This document shows, one piece after another, positions 1-12,779 of a stretch of 61,327 bases of DNA; the first letter of the stretch is position 1; the number at the start of each line of letters is the position of its first letter. Made by a program: the position numbers and the translations under genes. The notes below the pieces were generated by a model. The model saw nothing but the letters and a program-made list of their open reading frames with translations. It was not told the DNA's origin and searched no databases. This DNA comes from Carex sylvatica (Eukaryota; Streptophyta; Magnoliopsida; Poales; Cyperaceae), in NCBI GenBank assembly GCA_964058845.1, contig CAXKVR010000480.1, positions 1 to 61,327 on the forward strand. The letters run 5' to 3'.

Positions 1-269
1 CAGCATCATGAGCACTAAGTACCCTCTATCAAGACTTAAAATAATGAACAATTAGGAGATTAAGAAACAGAAGAGGGTGGAAAAGAACGATATAAATGAA
101 GAAATTTAATTGGCGTGACTTGTAATGACTGTTATTGAGAGCATTGAATTGCTTCGTAAACTTGATTTTTGTTTCTGACTTTATGGCATTCTAAGTAGGC
201 CCCAGTATTTAAATGCCTAATGTGTTTTTGCAAAATTTAAAATAATGAGCATGATTGAATTTTTCTTAG

Positions 270-858
270 GCCCCAGTATTTACTATTGCATCGAATGCGG
301 GTGCCGAAGGTGCAATAATCACTGGCAAGCTACTTGAACAAGGCGATCATAATCTTGGTTATGATGCATCCAAAGGTACAGTTGTAAAAAGGCTCTATAG
401 TTTGCTTAACTTAAAATAAAGTAAAATAAATATACTATTCTCTCTTCAAATTGGGTAATAGTCATAATTTAGTTGTCTATAACTAAAATTATTATTAAAA
501 ACAATCTAATTGCCCAGATTAATCATGTCACATGAAACAAATGTAGGGGAGTATGTTGACATGGTGAAGGCTGGGATTGTTGATCCCCTCAAAGTTATCA
601 GAACTGCACTCCTTGATGCTTCCAGGTACATGCACATGCAAACATATGCATGGTAGTAATTTTCCTTGAATAAATGTTATTTTCTTAAATCAACTGAGCT
701 GATTGGATTTGTTTATTACATGTTTTTTTTTTTTCAGCATATCTTTGTTGCTTACAACAACAGAGGCAACTGTGGTTGAATTGCCGGAAGCAAAGAGAGC
801 TTTGGCAAGTCGCTTGCCTCAGGGGCAAATGGGTGGAATGGGTGGAATGGGTTTCTAA
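270..858 (+). CDS. CPN60: Mitochondrial chaperonin CPN60 (HSP60), 3' end only
   Basis: ATP-dependent group I chaperonin that folds imported proteins in the mitochondrial matrix. Three terminal exons are visible: 270-375, 547-625 and 738-858, all with GT-AG borders and a continuous frame. They read through the family segments [31 protein letters not shown] and [14 protein letters not shown], and end in the Gly-Met tail [11 protein letters not shown] typical of mitochondrial rather than plastid CPN60. The gene continues upstream of the window; bases 1-269 look like intron. A 16-bp segment spanning the last acceptor-exon border (267-282) also occurs at 196-211 inside that intron, giving a decoy acceptor. 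Which CPN60 paralogue this is cannot be decided from about 100 residues. Confidence 0.93.
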
Positions 859-1456
859 TTCAATGATTGTTCCTGGTAAACATTTTGTATGATTTTGAAC
901 ATAGTGAAAAAAGAAAAACAATGTCATTGTTTCCGTAAAGAAAATGTTTTGGAAGAGACTAGAAATGGCTGGTCTTTTGTTTTTTTGGTTGATTTGAGTG
1001 TGATGGCATTTAATTTTTGTACTTCTAAATTCAAATAGGCTGAATTCAAAGGCGCTCCTCAAAACATGATAGCAGATGTATTCTTAAATAGGTAACGAGT
1101 TTAAGCGGGTGGTTAAATTTTGTTCTCCTTAACTGCTGCAAAAAGAGTTGCATGAAAATGACCACAAAGGATATCATGTTTTGACCGGTACAGAGGGGTC
1201 CAGTGAAGACAAGCAGCGGGTCAGGCACGGGTTTTACAAGGGAAGCTAGATAACCTTCTTGGCCTTTCTATTATTATGCTATTTCTTTGAATTTGAAGTG
1301 CCAACTGCTGGTTTCAAAATTTAAAAACAACACTAACTTTCACAAAAAAAGAAAAAGAAAACAACACTTCCCATCCTCTCCATTTTTTCTATGTGAGGAA
1401 ATATGATATAGATCAACCTAACTAGCACTCTGAAAAATTTTCAATATCATATATTA
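859..1456. other. CPN60 3' UTR and downstream spacer
   Basis: AT-rich non-coding sequence. The first few hundred bases presumably hold the 3' UTR. I see no further coding potential; the short open frames here are antisense and low-complexity. Confidence 0.6.
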
Positions 1457-1866
1457 AAGAGGAGGGTTCTAATGCACCATCATTTTGATGTTCTAATATG
1501 CATCACGTCCTTTATCTTCATTTTTAAAGTCCGAATAGTTGATCCGAACTGCTCAACATGATCTTCATAATAAAATTTGTTTGAAGACCAAATTTTATAT
1601 TTTTTAGAATTTTTTTACTATTGTTTTAGATAGGTATAATATGACTTTATCGGATGGTCCAAAATCTCTTTAAAAATGTGATTTTGTATCTATCTAAAAA
1701 AAATAGTAAAAAAATTCTAAAAAATATAAAATTTGGTCTCCAAGCATATTTTATTATGAAGATCATGTTGAGCAGTTCGGATCGACTGTTCGAATTTTGA
1801 AAATAAAGACAAAGGATATAGTGTATATTGGAGCACCAAAATGATGGTGCATTTGAACCCTCCTCT
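1457..1866. repeat. Foldback (MITE-like) element, about 410 bp
   Basis: Two long inverted arms of about 190 bp, starting AAGAGGAGGGTTC on the left and ending GAACCCTCCTCT on the right. They share, inverted, blocks such as TGCACCATCATTTTG and GATCATGTTGAGCAG. Both sides are flanked by ATATTA (1451-1456 and 1867-1872), a possible target duplication. There is no coding capacity, so it is a non-autonomous element of unassigned superfamily. Confidence 0.8.
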
Positions 1867-2724
1867 ATATTAAATAGAGAAAGTATGCTTTGAAATTATA
1901 ATTTTTTGGAATGCTTTAGTAAGTAAACTTAAAAAATTTTAGAATAAAATTATCAAATGTGATGTATAATAATTTTTCCTACATGCATATAATAATTTTT
2001 TATTTTGCTTTTGTATGAGTTCTTCGTATCAATTAAAATAAAGTTAAAAGTTATAATTATTTACACGCGAAGATAAAGATATTGATCATATTTGATGATT
2101 TTATTTTGATATTTAGATTATAAGTTTTTAAATTATTGAAGTTTTAAAAATAGAGATATTAGACCGCTCATAAATGAAATGAGATAATTTATGTTGTATG
2201 AATATGAATACGACAATACGATAATTTTTAACATGATACATGTATCGGACAATACGATACGGGTATCAACAATAATACAATACGTATTAGATATGGATAC
2301 GGGACTATATATATATAAAGTATCGGATAACATAGGGGATAACCAATGAATACTAGCAGTGGAGAGAGATGATGCTAACTAGGAAGCAATTGACGATTGG
2401 TGTATCATTTGCATGAACGTTCCCGCGCCTATTCAGCTCCTTGCTTCTGCCAACTAAACAACCATGAGCTGTGTATCCAAATGTGTGGCAGGTCAATGAA
2501 GCACGAAAACTTTACATTTTTCTCCTGGTTGATTTGCAATGAATGACTCGCCACACAATATTTCACGAATCGTGAAAGAGAAAATTAGTTTCTCTGGAAA
2601 ATTAACTGGAGCAGCCTTCAACCTCACGCCTCCAGCATATCATTTCATTCCAACGGGCAACGGTTACTACTTTTCAATTTTTTTACTACCATTTACTCTA
2701 TTATTCACCCATCTTAAATCTCAC
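1867..2724. other. AT-rich spacer upstream of the receptor-like gene
   Basis: About 860 bases without a gene. At 2190-2320 there is a degenerate run of TACGATA/GATACGG-like words, possibly the remains of a repeat-rich transposon. The last few hundred bases should hold the promoter of the following gene. Confidence 0.5.
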
Positions 2725-2731
2725 TATAAAT
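2725..2731 (+). promoter_or_regulatory. Probable TATA box of the receptor-like gene
   Basis: TATAAAT lies 34-41 bases upstream of the first ATG (2766) and 44-50 upstream of the second in-frame ATG (2775). Transcription would then start only some 10-20 bases before the ATG, so the second ATG is a plausible start. Confidence 0.45.
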
Positions 2732-2765
2732 CCTTAAACCCCCAATTCCTTATCATCTTTTCACC

Positions 2766-4759
2766 ATGACCATCATGGCACTATTTCTCTTCCTCTTTTC
2801 ATTTCTAGCACACAGGCACTGTTGCGTTCTATCCTTCGCTCAAAATCCTGATCTCTCTGCTCTCCTCTCTTTCAAACGCTCCTGTTCCTCTGGCCACAAT
2901 AGTTCTCTCTCTTCATGGAATCCAACAACTGATCCATGCAATGACACGTGGCAAGGTGTCACGTGTCGGCATGGCCATGTGGACCGGCTCATCCTAGAAG
3001 GACTTTCACTTGTATGCAATGTAAGCCCTCTTACAAACCTCCCTTTCCTCTCGGTTCTTAGCCTAAAAAACAACTCCTTCACAGGTCCGATCATTGGCCT
3101 TGACCTCGCCACGTGGCGGCCACACCTCAAGCAACTCTACCTCTCTCACAATCAATTCACTGGTCCATTTCCACATGCCATTCTCTCACTACGCCATCTT
3201 CGCCGGTTAGACCTTGCGGGAAATCACTTGTCAGGCATGATCCCACCACAGATTGGTTATTTACTCCCAAATCTTTTTACCCTTCGATTAGAAAACAACC
3301 TCTTTTATGGTGAGATCCCGACTTCAATCGCTAAAATGGCATACCTATCTGATCTCAACCTTTCATACAACCAGCTTGAGGGAAAAATCCCTCCCAACCT
3401 CTTCTCCTTCCCACAATCATCATTTCTTGGAAATCGTGATCTGTGTGGGGATCCAATAAAACACAATTGTTCAAACACAACCATTACTAGTGATCCAACA
3501 GAGATCACGAGAAGAAAGAGAAACAAATGTTTTGGGATCTTAGTTATAACAGCGGCCTCAGCTGGTTTGGTTGCAATTTTGGTGCTGGCAACAGCAGCAC
3601 TGCTATGCTTCAAGAAGAAAAGAAAGAAGGGACAACCTGGCAATGCCAATCAAGGGATGGAGAAAAAGGTAAGAGAAACCGAAACAGGAGAGGTGATGAT
3701 GTTTTTTGAGGGGTGCGAGGAGTTCACAATGGAGGAGTTAATGAGAGGATCAGCAGAGATGCTGGGAAGAGGGGTGGTGGGGACAACATACCGGGTGGTG
3801 ATGGAAGGGAGAGGGGATGAGAAAGGGGTGGTGGTGAAAAGGGTGAGGAGAGAGAGGAGAGAGGAAGAGGTGACTGAGAGGAAGGTTTTGCAGCAGATAG
3901 GAGAGTGGAGGCACCCAAATGTGGCCGGATTACGTGCGTATCATTCCTCGGCAGAAGAACTGTTGTTGGTTTCTGATTTTATACCAAACGGAAGCCTCTG
4001 TGATATATTGCACGGTATGCTTGTTTGTATCAGTGTTTTCGGTATTGGTAACACTTCACAAAGAAAAAACTTGACCAGCTAAGAAGACTTGATCTGACAA
4101 ATAAGCCCCTACTAAATTGAACTGATGGTTTTTTTCAACTAAATTCTCTTACTGTTACAGGAAATAGGGGTCCGGGGAGGATACCCATAAGCTGGTCTAC
4201 ACGGCTAAAACTCGCACTTGACGCAGCCCGAGGCCTCGCATACTTACACGGTGCATCCAAATTCAACATCTCTCATCAGCACCTCACCTCCTCCAACATC
4301 CTAGTCGACTCCAATTTCAATGCCCTGATCTCTGATTTCTCTTTCCTCCATCTCACCTCACAACCACTGCTGTATTCAAATCAGAACTCCGATGTGTACA
4401 GTTTCGGTGTTGTTTTGCTTGAAATTCTGACAGGTAGGTCGACCGAGGATGGTATGGTAGACCTACCGAAGTGGGTGCAAACGGTGGTACAGGAGGAATG
4501 GACTTCAGAGGTATTTGACGTGGAATTGTGGGGTTGTAAGGATATGGAGGATGAGATGGTGGCTTTGCTTCAAATTGCATTTCTTTGTGTTTCTCGAGAG
4601 CCGAAGGATCGACCGAAAATGGCAGTGGTCTGTAAGATGATTGAGGAAATTAGGGATAGGGGCAGTAGAAGTAGAAGTAGGAGCTCTCAATCCCCTTCTC
4701 TGACATTTGAATCCTCTCCTTGCGCCTCTGACGAGACCCCAACTCTCACTAGCTCTTGA
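2766..4759 (+). CDS. LRR receptor-like protein with a degenerate kinase domain (LRR-III-like)
   Basis: Single-pass plasma-membrane receptor-like protein of 615 residues. Exons are 2766-4014 and 4161-4759, with a 146-bp GT-AG intron at the usual place for this subfamily. Order: signal peptide (about 1-25), LRR N-cap with the SWN..DPC..TWQGVTC pattern (about 28-72), five or so leucine-rich repeats (to about 215), a CGDP-type C-cap, a TM helix (about 258-280) followed by a KKKRKK stop-transfer, then a kinase-like domain. The Gly loop (LGRGVVGTTY) and the VAIK lysine (VVVKRV) are kept. The HRD motif is replaced around SHQHL, DFG is DFS, and the activation segment with APE is missing: DFS is followed within about 25 residues by SDVYSFGVVLLE. 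It is therefore a predicted pseudokinase that would signal by scaffolding. The tail is Ser/Arg-rich. Confidence 0.88.
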
Positions 4760-5160
4760 ATTCCTTTTTTTTTTTTTAAATTCAAAAATGGGGCAAATCT
4801 GTAGCGGTTAGATATTGTTTCTGTTTCTTATTTGCATGAACTCGCTAAGAATCAGCTTTCTATGTGAGAGACTAGAACCAAACAATCAAGCAAAACAGCA
4901 AGATATAGTAAATCTTCGATCTGTTTGTTTACTATTAAAATGCTCTTGCAATGTCTCAACTATTCTGCCTAAAATCATATACTCTTCAAATTAAAACTTT
5001 AAAAACAGGGAACAAAAACAGACAAAAATTATAGAGTAAAAAGTAATTGATCAATTGAGACAATGTTTCAGTACATGAAAGAAAACTAGCTACGCATTTT
5101 TAACAACAGTAAGTATCACCGTTCTACAGATTTTTACAAATACCAAACTTTGAACAAACT
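4760..5160. other. Spacer between convergent genes (3' UTRs)
   Basis: It lies between the stop codon of the plus-strand receptor-like gene and that of the minus-strand small-protein gene, so it must contain both 3' UTRs. No other structure seen. Confidence 0.6.
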
Positions 5161-6232
5161 TTACTTCGTAGGAGGGACTTCGCCATTCATAACTCTCCAT
5201 GGGCCCCAATAGAATTTGGGTTGCATTAGAGGAACTGCTTCTCCTGGGTGCTCTTCCCAGTACTTTTCCTGCACAAAAATATAACACAAGTTGTCAAAAT
5301 ACAAGTTGGGCAGTACAGACTTCAGACATCAACATATATTTAAAACAACAATGCAGTAACCATCAATCTACAATGTTAAAGCTGGATGATACACCTTATC
5401 AAAAGCTAGATCAGAACAAACAAAAAAAATGCTAACTAAATGAGTTTTAGAAAGCCTCTAATTGCACATTGAACAGAGTTATGAAATCAGTTGATTAGAA
5501 TCTGTACCTAACCAAAATTCGAACTTTTGTGATTTGATGGGTTTGTGCTGGTTCACAACAAACCATTACCTACAGACCTTAAAAAAAGTTGTTTACATGA
5601 AGTATGCATATGCTAAGTTTCAACCATTAAAAAGCATTGGAAATGTAAAATTCGCTCAACAGTATGGCACCAGAAATATATGATGGTATCAAATGAGAAT
5701 GCCAGTAAGTTATCTGGTGTCTATGCACCAGATGTTCGATCAAGAGTCTCAAGCAAGAACAACATTCAATTAATTAGCATAAAGTAACAGCAGGCCAGCT
5801 ACTAACAATGTTAAAGAAGAGAACATATTATAGAGTATAATCAATTAACTTACCCCATGCGTTTTCTATTGATGAAATTTCTATATTAAAGCACGCCAAT
5901 TGTTATTTTTTTTTTTAAGAAAACAAGCACAACAACTGTTCGACAAAATGTCTCAACCAAGCGTCGCCTTTAGCTATTAACATATAGCACAAGAGACGAA
6001 TCTTAAATATAGAGAACAGACAGGAAATAAAGAGGAAAAATGGAAAAACCTTATATAACTGTTCTGTAACGGCGGCTCCGATCACGCCGGTGTAGAAAGC
6101 GGCCGTGTAGATGGAAATGAGAGGCGTGAAGGACCTGGGGCGTCGGTACGGCTCGATCATGTCCCACAATACCGTCTTCTCCCACTTGTGGAACTCCCGA
6201 TCCGCGTACCACCTCCAAAACCTACTCGTCAT
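5161..6232 (-). CDS. Small single-pass membrane protein, 96 aa, two exons
   Basis: Exon 1 is 6232-6050 (61 codons) and exon 2 is 5268-5161 (35 codons plus stop), joined across a 781-bp GT-AG intron. The product begins MTSRFWRWYADREFHKWEK, has one hydrophobic helix (about residues 36-56, FTPLISIYTAAFYTGV), and a hydrophilic tail with EKYWEEHPGEAVPL and a GPWRV motif. I chose the ATG at 6232 rather than the one at 6265 because the upstream residues are low-complexity (RERKRGREG). Size and layout resemble small accessory subunits of the mitochondrial respiratory chain, but I do not recognise a named family with certainty. The intact frame, clean splice sites and non-random composition support a real gene. 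Confidence 0.75.
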
Positions 6233-7474
6233 TGCTCCCTCCCTCCCTCTCTTCCTCTCTCTCACTCTCTCGATCGTCGGATGGATCGAAGGTTTATTAA
6301 TTAGGGGGGAGAGAAAAGGTTCGTGGGTCCTTTCTTCAGTGAATTAGGTGTTCGCATTAAATGATGGACGGCATCCACTGATCCAAGATGCTTTCTCCGA
6401 TCAGAGCTGTTATTGTTTGAGGGCTTTTTAAAATGGGCCGTGAGCTGATTTCTGGGCTTGAATCGAAAGGTTAGGACTTAGGAGGGACTGAACTTCACTA
6501 TAGCCCTTGAGAAAATAAGAAATAGCCCGTTAGTTATATTGTTTAACCCACCAAGGTATTGTAGGTAGCTCCTCTCTCTGCTTCTCGGATTGGGCCAATT
6601 GAACAGGATTACATGATAATTTTAAAATATAGGCGGTATTGCATCAACAACAATTAAATTTAGACACTTAAAAAATTTATATTGATCAATGAATAGTAAC
6701 TTTTTTTTGTAGCTCCTAGTGCTGCACAGATCACTGTCTAAATTGTTAGATTTTTAAAATTAAACTACATTTTTCGCGGTACCGATATATAAAAAAGTTT
6801 TAAGCAGATTCAACCCTTCAAAATATTCCATTCTTCCTTAGGCGTATTACTAGCACTTATAGATGACGGAATAATTCGAGTATATTCGTGGACAGACTGG
6901 TAATTTGTTGATTAAATAACCTCTTCTTATCTCACAGGTAGACAGATCATTTCTCTATGTATTGCGCGTGTGAATTTACCGAAAAGAAACTCAAAACAAC
7001 ATAAATGAAGCAAACTTTTTTCAATAGTTCTGACTTCCGGGTGTAAAATCTAGTGTTGAATGTCTGTTTCAGTGAAAAAGACAATACAAAATTATACACC
7101 ATCGTTTCACTTTTTGGTACATACAACAGTTGATCATCTCATGTTAAACTAGCACATCAAAAATACTGTTGAGATTTGTAATTAAAAAAAAGAAAAGTTT
7201 GAGCAAGAAAACTAAAACTATTTAGGAGAGGTTGATAATAACAGTGCTAATTTATAATAAAAAAAAAAGCGCGAGAACAAAAAGGCTTGAACACCTCAAC
7301 TTTTACATCTATTCCACAGTGAAACAGAAGCAATTAAGCATTTTACAGACTAGAAGCAACCTTTTTTTGCCACCCAAAACTACTGACAAAATCTAGATTT
7401 CATTTTTTAAACTCCACAGTTAGCCAGAAAAGGAAATTGCAAAACAAAAAAACAAAAATCTTACAAGTTACAAC
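6233..7474. other. Spacer: promoter side of the small gene and 3' side of GINT1
   Basis: AT-rich sequence between two minus-strand genes. A CT-rich tract (6236-6270) just upstream of the small gene's ATG fits a plant 5' UTR. No other gene or clear repeat seen. Confidence 0.5.
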
Positions 7475-10463
7475 CTATTTATCCCATTTATCTCGTCTCA
7501 TACCAAACTCTAATTTCTCGATAGGTAGAGGCCCGTATATCTCCTTGAACTTGGCCAAACATTTTGTTCTTATGTCATAATGCTTTTGTGTATTTCTGCT
7601 AATCGCCACGTTTGAAAGCTTAGATGTATCAATAGCCCAAGCCGGGTGCACATACTCCACTGTTCTACCGTAATCCGAGTTATGGTAACTTGAGTTTGCA
7701 TAAAGAAAATTCATCAACAAATCCTCACAATTGAAATTCTTGTGCACAAATTCTCTACCCTTCCTTGCTTCTTCACTCCAATATTTGTTAAATGCAAATT
7801 CACTATCCATAAAGGCTGCACCTGTTAAGATCAAATTATACCTGTTCTTACCCCTCGCATACCTCTCATTTCGGTACAATAATGGGTCTCCGTCTATCAA
7901 CCGCGGGTAGAAACCCACTATCTTTTTAGGGTTCTCTCTCCAAACCTTAAACCCTTTTTCCACATCATTACATGTCATCAATATATCATCATCTAGTTCA
8001 AGCACGGCCCGGGTTTTAATTAACGGATCAGGTTTGAAACGGTTGTTGAGGGAGTTGACCTTCTCAACCCGGATCCGTACCGGAATGGCAGAGTCAAACT
8101 CTGAAGGGTCGGGTGGTGTCCCTTTGTTCCACACCACAACAATCTCCCGTACTGATTCGCATCGGGAATAGTGCTTCACATACAACTTCAAATTCCAAAG
8201 ACGAGCCTCATATGTCATCGTAACCATGGTAAATTTTGAATACTGTCCCTTGTATGAATACGCTTGTTGCGCACCATTACCACCATATAAGAATTGTACC
8301 CCCACACAGACAAATGCAATACCCATTAGTGAAAATATGCAAAAAATAAACGTGCCCAACCAGGTTTTTGGGTTCATTCTCTCTCTTAAACAAAACCTGC
8401 TTTTGTGACCACCATTGAAAAATTTGCGCAACTTCAAGTTAAATCGTGGGTAAGACCGGAAAGTACCTGACTCGTTTCTCCTAAATAAAATCGAGCAATA
8501 GCTTAACGGAGAGACAGATTTCAAAATGCCACCAACAAAACCAAGAAAAGCTATCACAGACACTGCAAAGCTGAAACAGAGACAACCAATGAGAAATCGC
8601 CAAGTGGCATCGCCAGATGGCACCCGATCCCCATCCATGACAGCTATCCAATCACCGGATTGTAATTGTCGTGTATCAAAATGATGGTACCTATTACCAT
8701 TCCAAGCATTTCTTTCCTTTTTCGGCATATCAAACCCTAATTCAACTGGTACCTCTTTGTACTCATCCTTGGTCAGTTTCTCAATCTTGTAAAGTCTGAC
8801 CCGTTTGCCATATGTACCACCACAGTCTTGACCAGGTCGGTACAATGAACCCCCATAGATAAATAAGCGTCCCGCATTTCGACCACCGAGACTCTTGTCA
8901 GCTCTGTAAATTGGGTTTTGTTTGTGCTGGAGCCAGGGGCCAAGAGGTGAGCGGCTGTACCATATTTCAAGCTCGGCATTTTTTTCAGTACCAGATCGGG
9001 TGAAATCCGAAGCGAATATCCAATAAAAACCCTCATATTGTATCATTGATGCATCAATGAGCGGCTTTTTTATGAGAACCTTCTCTAACTTCCATTTGAG
9101 AGGAAATTTGGTGGCCCGATATAGGCGTAGATCTCCTTTTTTACTTCCCTCAGGCATCATGTATATCTAAAAGATAGGAAAAATTGGATAAATATAAATG
9201 AACTGATATGAAAGAAAAAAAATTAAAAAATGTCATGACAGGTCCTGCTAAATGCTGAAGGCACAGAATGTTATTAAAACAAAAATCCTTTTTTTTTTGT
9301 TTGATTATTTCTTTCTACAGCATCACTCTAAACATGGTTTAACACTTGGTACAAAATAAGCACCTGCAGATATGCATGCTAATAATAAACTCAGAACTTG
9401 AGAAAATAGGGCTGTTGGGTGTATTACTTGGTTTTGATAATTGAAAACAAAGGGATAGGAAAGATGCCAATTCTCCGTTAAAGCGATGCCCACAAATTGC
9501 CAGGTGGCACCCTGGTCGCTACTTCTGGCAGCACCGATGTCTCCTTTCATTGTTATTGTATTTTTTGTCTCAAAGAACATGTACAGATCATCATCCTGAA
9601 AACAAAAATTTTAAGATCAGATTGAGATTTTTACCCAGGTTAAAAAAATTCTTTCATCTTTTCAGTTTTTAGGACACGTAATATGCCCAAAAAAAAAAAT
9701 TTTTTTTTTGTTTCCTTAAGTCCCTTTTCAGTTTGGTAACTAATCCAATAAATTAATTCAACTTAAATCACAATCTCACATTTTCTTACCCTATCCATGC
9801 CCTATTTGACTAGTCTACTGTCTACTGCCACCTTTCATACACATCAAAATACATGTATTAATTGCAAAAAAATAATAATAATAATCATTAAAAAAAGGCA
9901 TCACTTTTCAACTATACTAGAAAAATACAGGACACAAATTCAACCTGAACATGGAGAAATGGGTCGGCCACAAAATTGCTGGGGTAACCTGCCGAAGAAA
10001 GGGTTGCGCATGTCAGCACAGGATTCGCCACAGGCCATGCAGAGCTGTTTGCATTAATCCTATTTTCTTGCTGTCTCAACATATTAGAAACCAAGTTTTC
10101 AGCACATCAAAATCAATTTTTCAAAATTCGAAATTCTGAATAATCATAAAAAATCAGTCTCTAGTTTAAAAATTTTACCAGTTCAATCGGAGAGAGAGAC
10201 AAAGGGCTCTTCCCGTAGTAAATCCCAATAGACCACGACCCCTCGCTATCGGGTCTGCACCCGACAAAATCCGGGTCGGGTTTGAGAAAGGAAGCGACTA
10301 TGATCCAGTAATAAGCAGAACCGACTAAGAGAGAGACGATCAAGGATCCAACGAGGAAGGAGTGGGCCATGGAGAGTCTGACAACCGGAGCCCCACCGAT
10401 CTTGTGAACCAGCACAGAGAAAAGCCCCCTCGAGGCACAAGGTTTCACGCCTTTCTCTCCCAT
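7475..10463 (-). CDS. GINT1: Glucosamine inositolphosphorylceramide transferase, GT64 (GINT1-like)
   Basis: Golgi glycosyltransferase that by family adds an N-acetylglucosamine-type sugar to inositol phosphorylceramide in glycosphingolipid synthesis. Four exons: 10463-10179, 10070-9945, 9595-9428 and 9166-7475, all in phase 0, giving 755 residues. Order: N-terminal membrane helix (about 35-58), a five-bladed beta-propeller-like (GH43/invertase-type) lumenal domain (about 100-370) with SAWPVANPVLTC, DGDRVPSGD and GQDCGGTYGKR, two further hydrophobic segments, then the C-terminal GT64 domain. The GT64 domain has the MTYEARLWNLK and EIVVVWNKG blocks, the metal-binding DXD motif in LELDDDI and NCEDLLMNFLYA near the end. 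Length and domain order match the Arabidopsis protein. No break was seen, so it looks functional. Confidence 0.93.
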
Positions 10464-10530
10464 TTTGGAAGCGCGCTATGCATGGTTCGCCTCCGCCATT
10501 GGAGAAACCTCGAGGAAGTGCTTGTATTTA

Positions 10531-10553
10531 TTTGTTTGTTTGTTTGTTTGTTT
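10531..10553 (+). repeat. (TTTG)n microsatellite upstream of GINT1
   Basis: Five to six TTTG units about 70 bases upstream of the GINT1 ATG, in the probable 5' UTR or core promoter. Confidence 0.8.
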
Positions 10554-10740
10554 CGTTGGGGAAGATCGTATATGGGGAACCGAGCGAGAGAGGGAAAGCA
10601 CTGGACTGGATAGTGCCTGTGCTTAAAAAAAGAGAAAAGGTTGATAACTTCAAAACTTGTGAACTGGAGATTAAAATAATATTTTTTCTAACAGATAAAG
10701 GAAGAATCAGTAAAATGCGTGTCTAGTTGGATCCTTACCT

Positions 10741-10963
10741 AGATAGAGGTTATATCCGAATCCGCATCACCCAGGTAGCTGAGGTGCAAGTGGTGAATCT
10801 AGTCCATTCATTTCACTTGGGGCACAATCTGAAAGCAGGCCCCCATAACTTCAACACCTACTGTATTGAGTTTAACCTGAATGGAATTAATCTGGGCCGT
10901 CTATTTTTATTAATTGCACCTCAGGTACCTGGGTGTATGCGGACTCGTTATATCCTCGGTGCT
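10741..10963. repeat. Foldback element, about 220 bp
   Basis: Inverted arms of about 45 bp at 10744-10789 and 10915-10963. The left arm contains CACCCAGGTAGCTGAGGTGC and the right arm its near-complement. It lies some 280 bp upstream of GINT1 and has no convincing coding frame. Non-autonomous; superfamily not assigned. Confidence 0.65.
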
Positions 10964-12779
10964 TTTCATTTATACATTTTTTTTCGCCTTTTCGAGTGCT
11001 CACAGTCGTGAGTCGCCCATACAAGTCGGCTTCAAACTTTTTTATTTGCATATATGCCGCTGAAGTTTGAAATATTTGAAAATAGGACCTTAATTTTTAT
11101 TATCCCAAAGCACGTATGTTATTATTTAAATAGTAATTCATTTAACTTTTGTAATTTATAAACTGTTACTGACCAATTAACTGGAAAATTCAACTGTTAA
11201 TTTTTCAAATTACTTGATAAATGATCATAGGTCAACGAACTAAATGATCTGAGTATCAAAGAGATTATATTTAATATTTAAATTTTACTGAAAAAAAAGC
11301 TCGAAAACCTAAACATTAATGTCATCGAGAGAGGAAAAAAATAACTTTTATTTGATCTGTAATGGCGATATTTACAAATTTCGATCACAATTAGACTGAC
11401 AATTGCGTAGAGAATGTGGACATAAATACCCCTACACTCTCATCTGGAGATTTAATTGGATCGTTTTAACCTAAAAATGACTGATGAAGACATGTCTTCT
11501 TCCCTTGTTTAATGATTCTTTCCCAATTTAATATTTCAAAATTTCAATTATTTGAATTCCAATCCAAAACTTCGCAATCTACCATGGAGCATACGGCAAG
11601 TCGGTCAAAGTCTCTGTCTGGACGACTGACTGATCCCCCACTGACTCCTTCACAATAAATCACAATCGACGGGATATAAAAGTATTCCGTGGCCGTTACA
11701 AGCTGGACTTTGGTGTGGCCGCTTTTGTTGTGTGTTTTTCACCAATAGTTAAGTGTCCGTGCGTTGCAACGAAAATTAAAATATTGTTATGATTGATTTA
11801 TTTAGATGTGATTAATTTTATTTTATTTTTCATTATGTATTAGTCAATAATAAAAGAAAACAATAGCTTTAAAGTTTGATAATATATTATTTGTCTTTAT
11901 TGTCAGCAATTAATTTTAGTGAAAATAATTAATTGTAAATAACTCTAAAATAAATATCAAATCTTTCTTACTGCATTGATGATGTATTAGCTAATAATGA
12001 GAGCAAACAAGAAGTGTTTGGTTCTAAAAATATGCAAAAATAATTGATTACACATTTTTAAACTAATTATGATAATTTTTGTAGTAGTAGAAAGAGTATT
12101 GAAATTAATTACAAAACATAAGAAATTGCTGAAAATGGAAGCAACTGATTGACTCAGCAAATGGAGAAGAAATGGGCAACCAAATAATATAAAAAGATGC
12201 CGCGAGGAAGAAATCAAGACGCGCAGAAAAAGAGGAGTCTCAAATGAAACAATTTCTATGTAGATCTTCATGTGGTGAGTATATGGTAACTAAATTTCGA
12301 CTTCTATACATTTGACAACATGAAACAAATACATAAAATCGAAATTTTTAATTAAAGGCTGAGATTGAAATATGTTTTTGATAAGTGGCTGAGATATATT
12401 CAATAAAAGGCTTAGATCCTCTCTGGGTGAATAGAGTTTTGGATCCTAAGTTTTTCAACGCTCTATTATAGTGGTCCTTATATCTTTCTTCTTTATTTGA
12501 ATTCTCCTCTCCATTTCACATTTGCTTTTCTTATTTTTTTCGAAAAAGAGTTATTTTAATACAAATAAAAAATGGGTTTACACTTTGCCGCATTAATGGA
12601 AATGAAAAAATTGACTTCAAAGAAATTTACAAGAATGCCTTGAAAAATTGGAAACTACATATTTTTAACACCAATTCTTTTGTTGTTTACCTCGCTGAGA
12701 ATATTTCTTCCTCGCCTCTCAATTTGAGCTAATTTATTGATGAATTTACAAAAAAAAAAAAAAACTCAAACTTATTGGA
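10964..12779. other. Gene-free AT-rich spacer
   Basis: About 1.8 kb without a supported gene. At 11740-11775 there is a GTGTCCGTGCGTTGCAACG word that resembles a dispersed transposon terminus, but I found no partner end. A poly-A run precedes the MITE that follows. The 7 bases at 12773-12779 (TATTGGA) are the left target duplication of that MITE. Confidence 0.5.

Noticed and set aside
2539..2769. Open frame of 76 codons upstream of the receptor-like gene
   Set aside because: It overlaps the promoter and TATA box of the next gene, has no recognisable domain and looks like random AT-rich coding.
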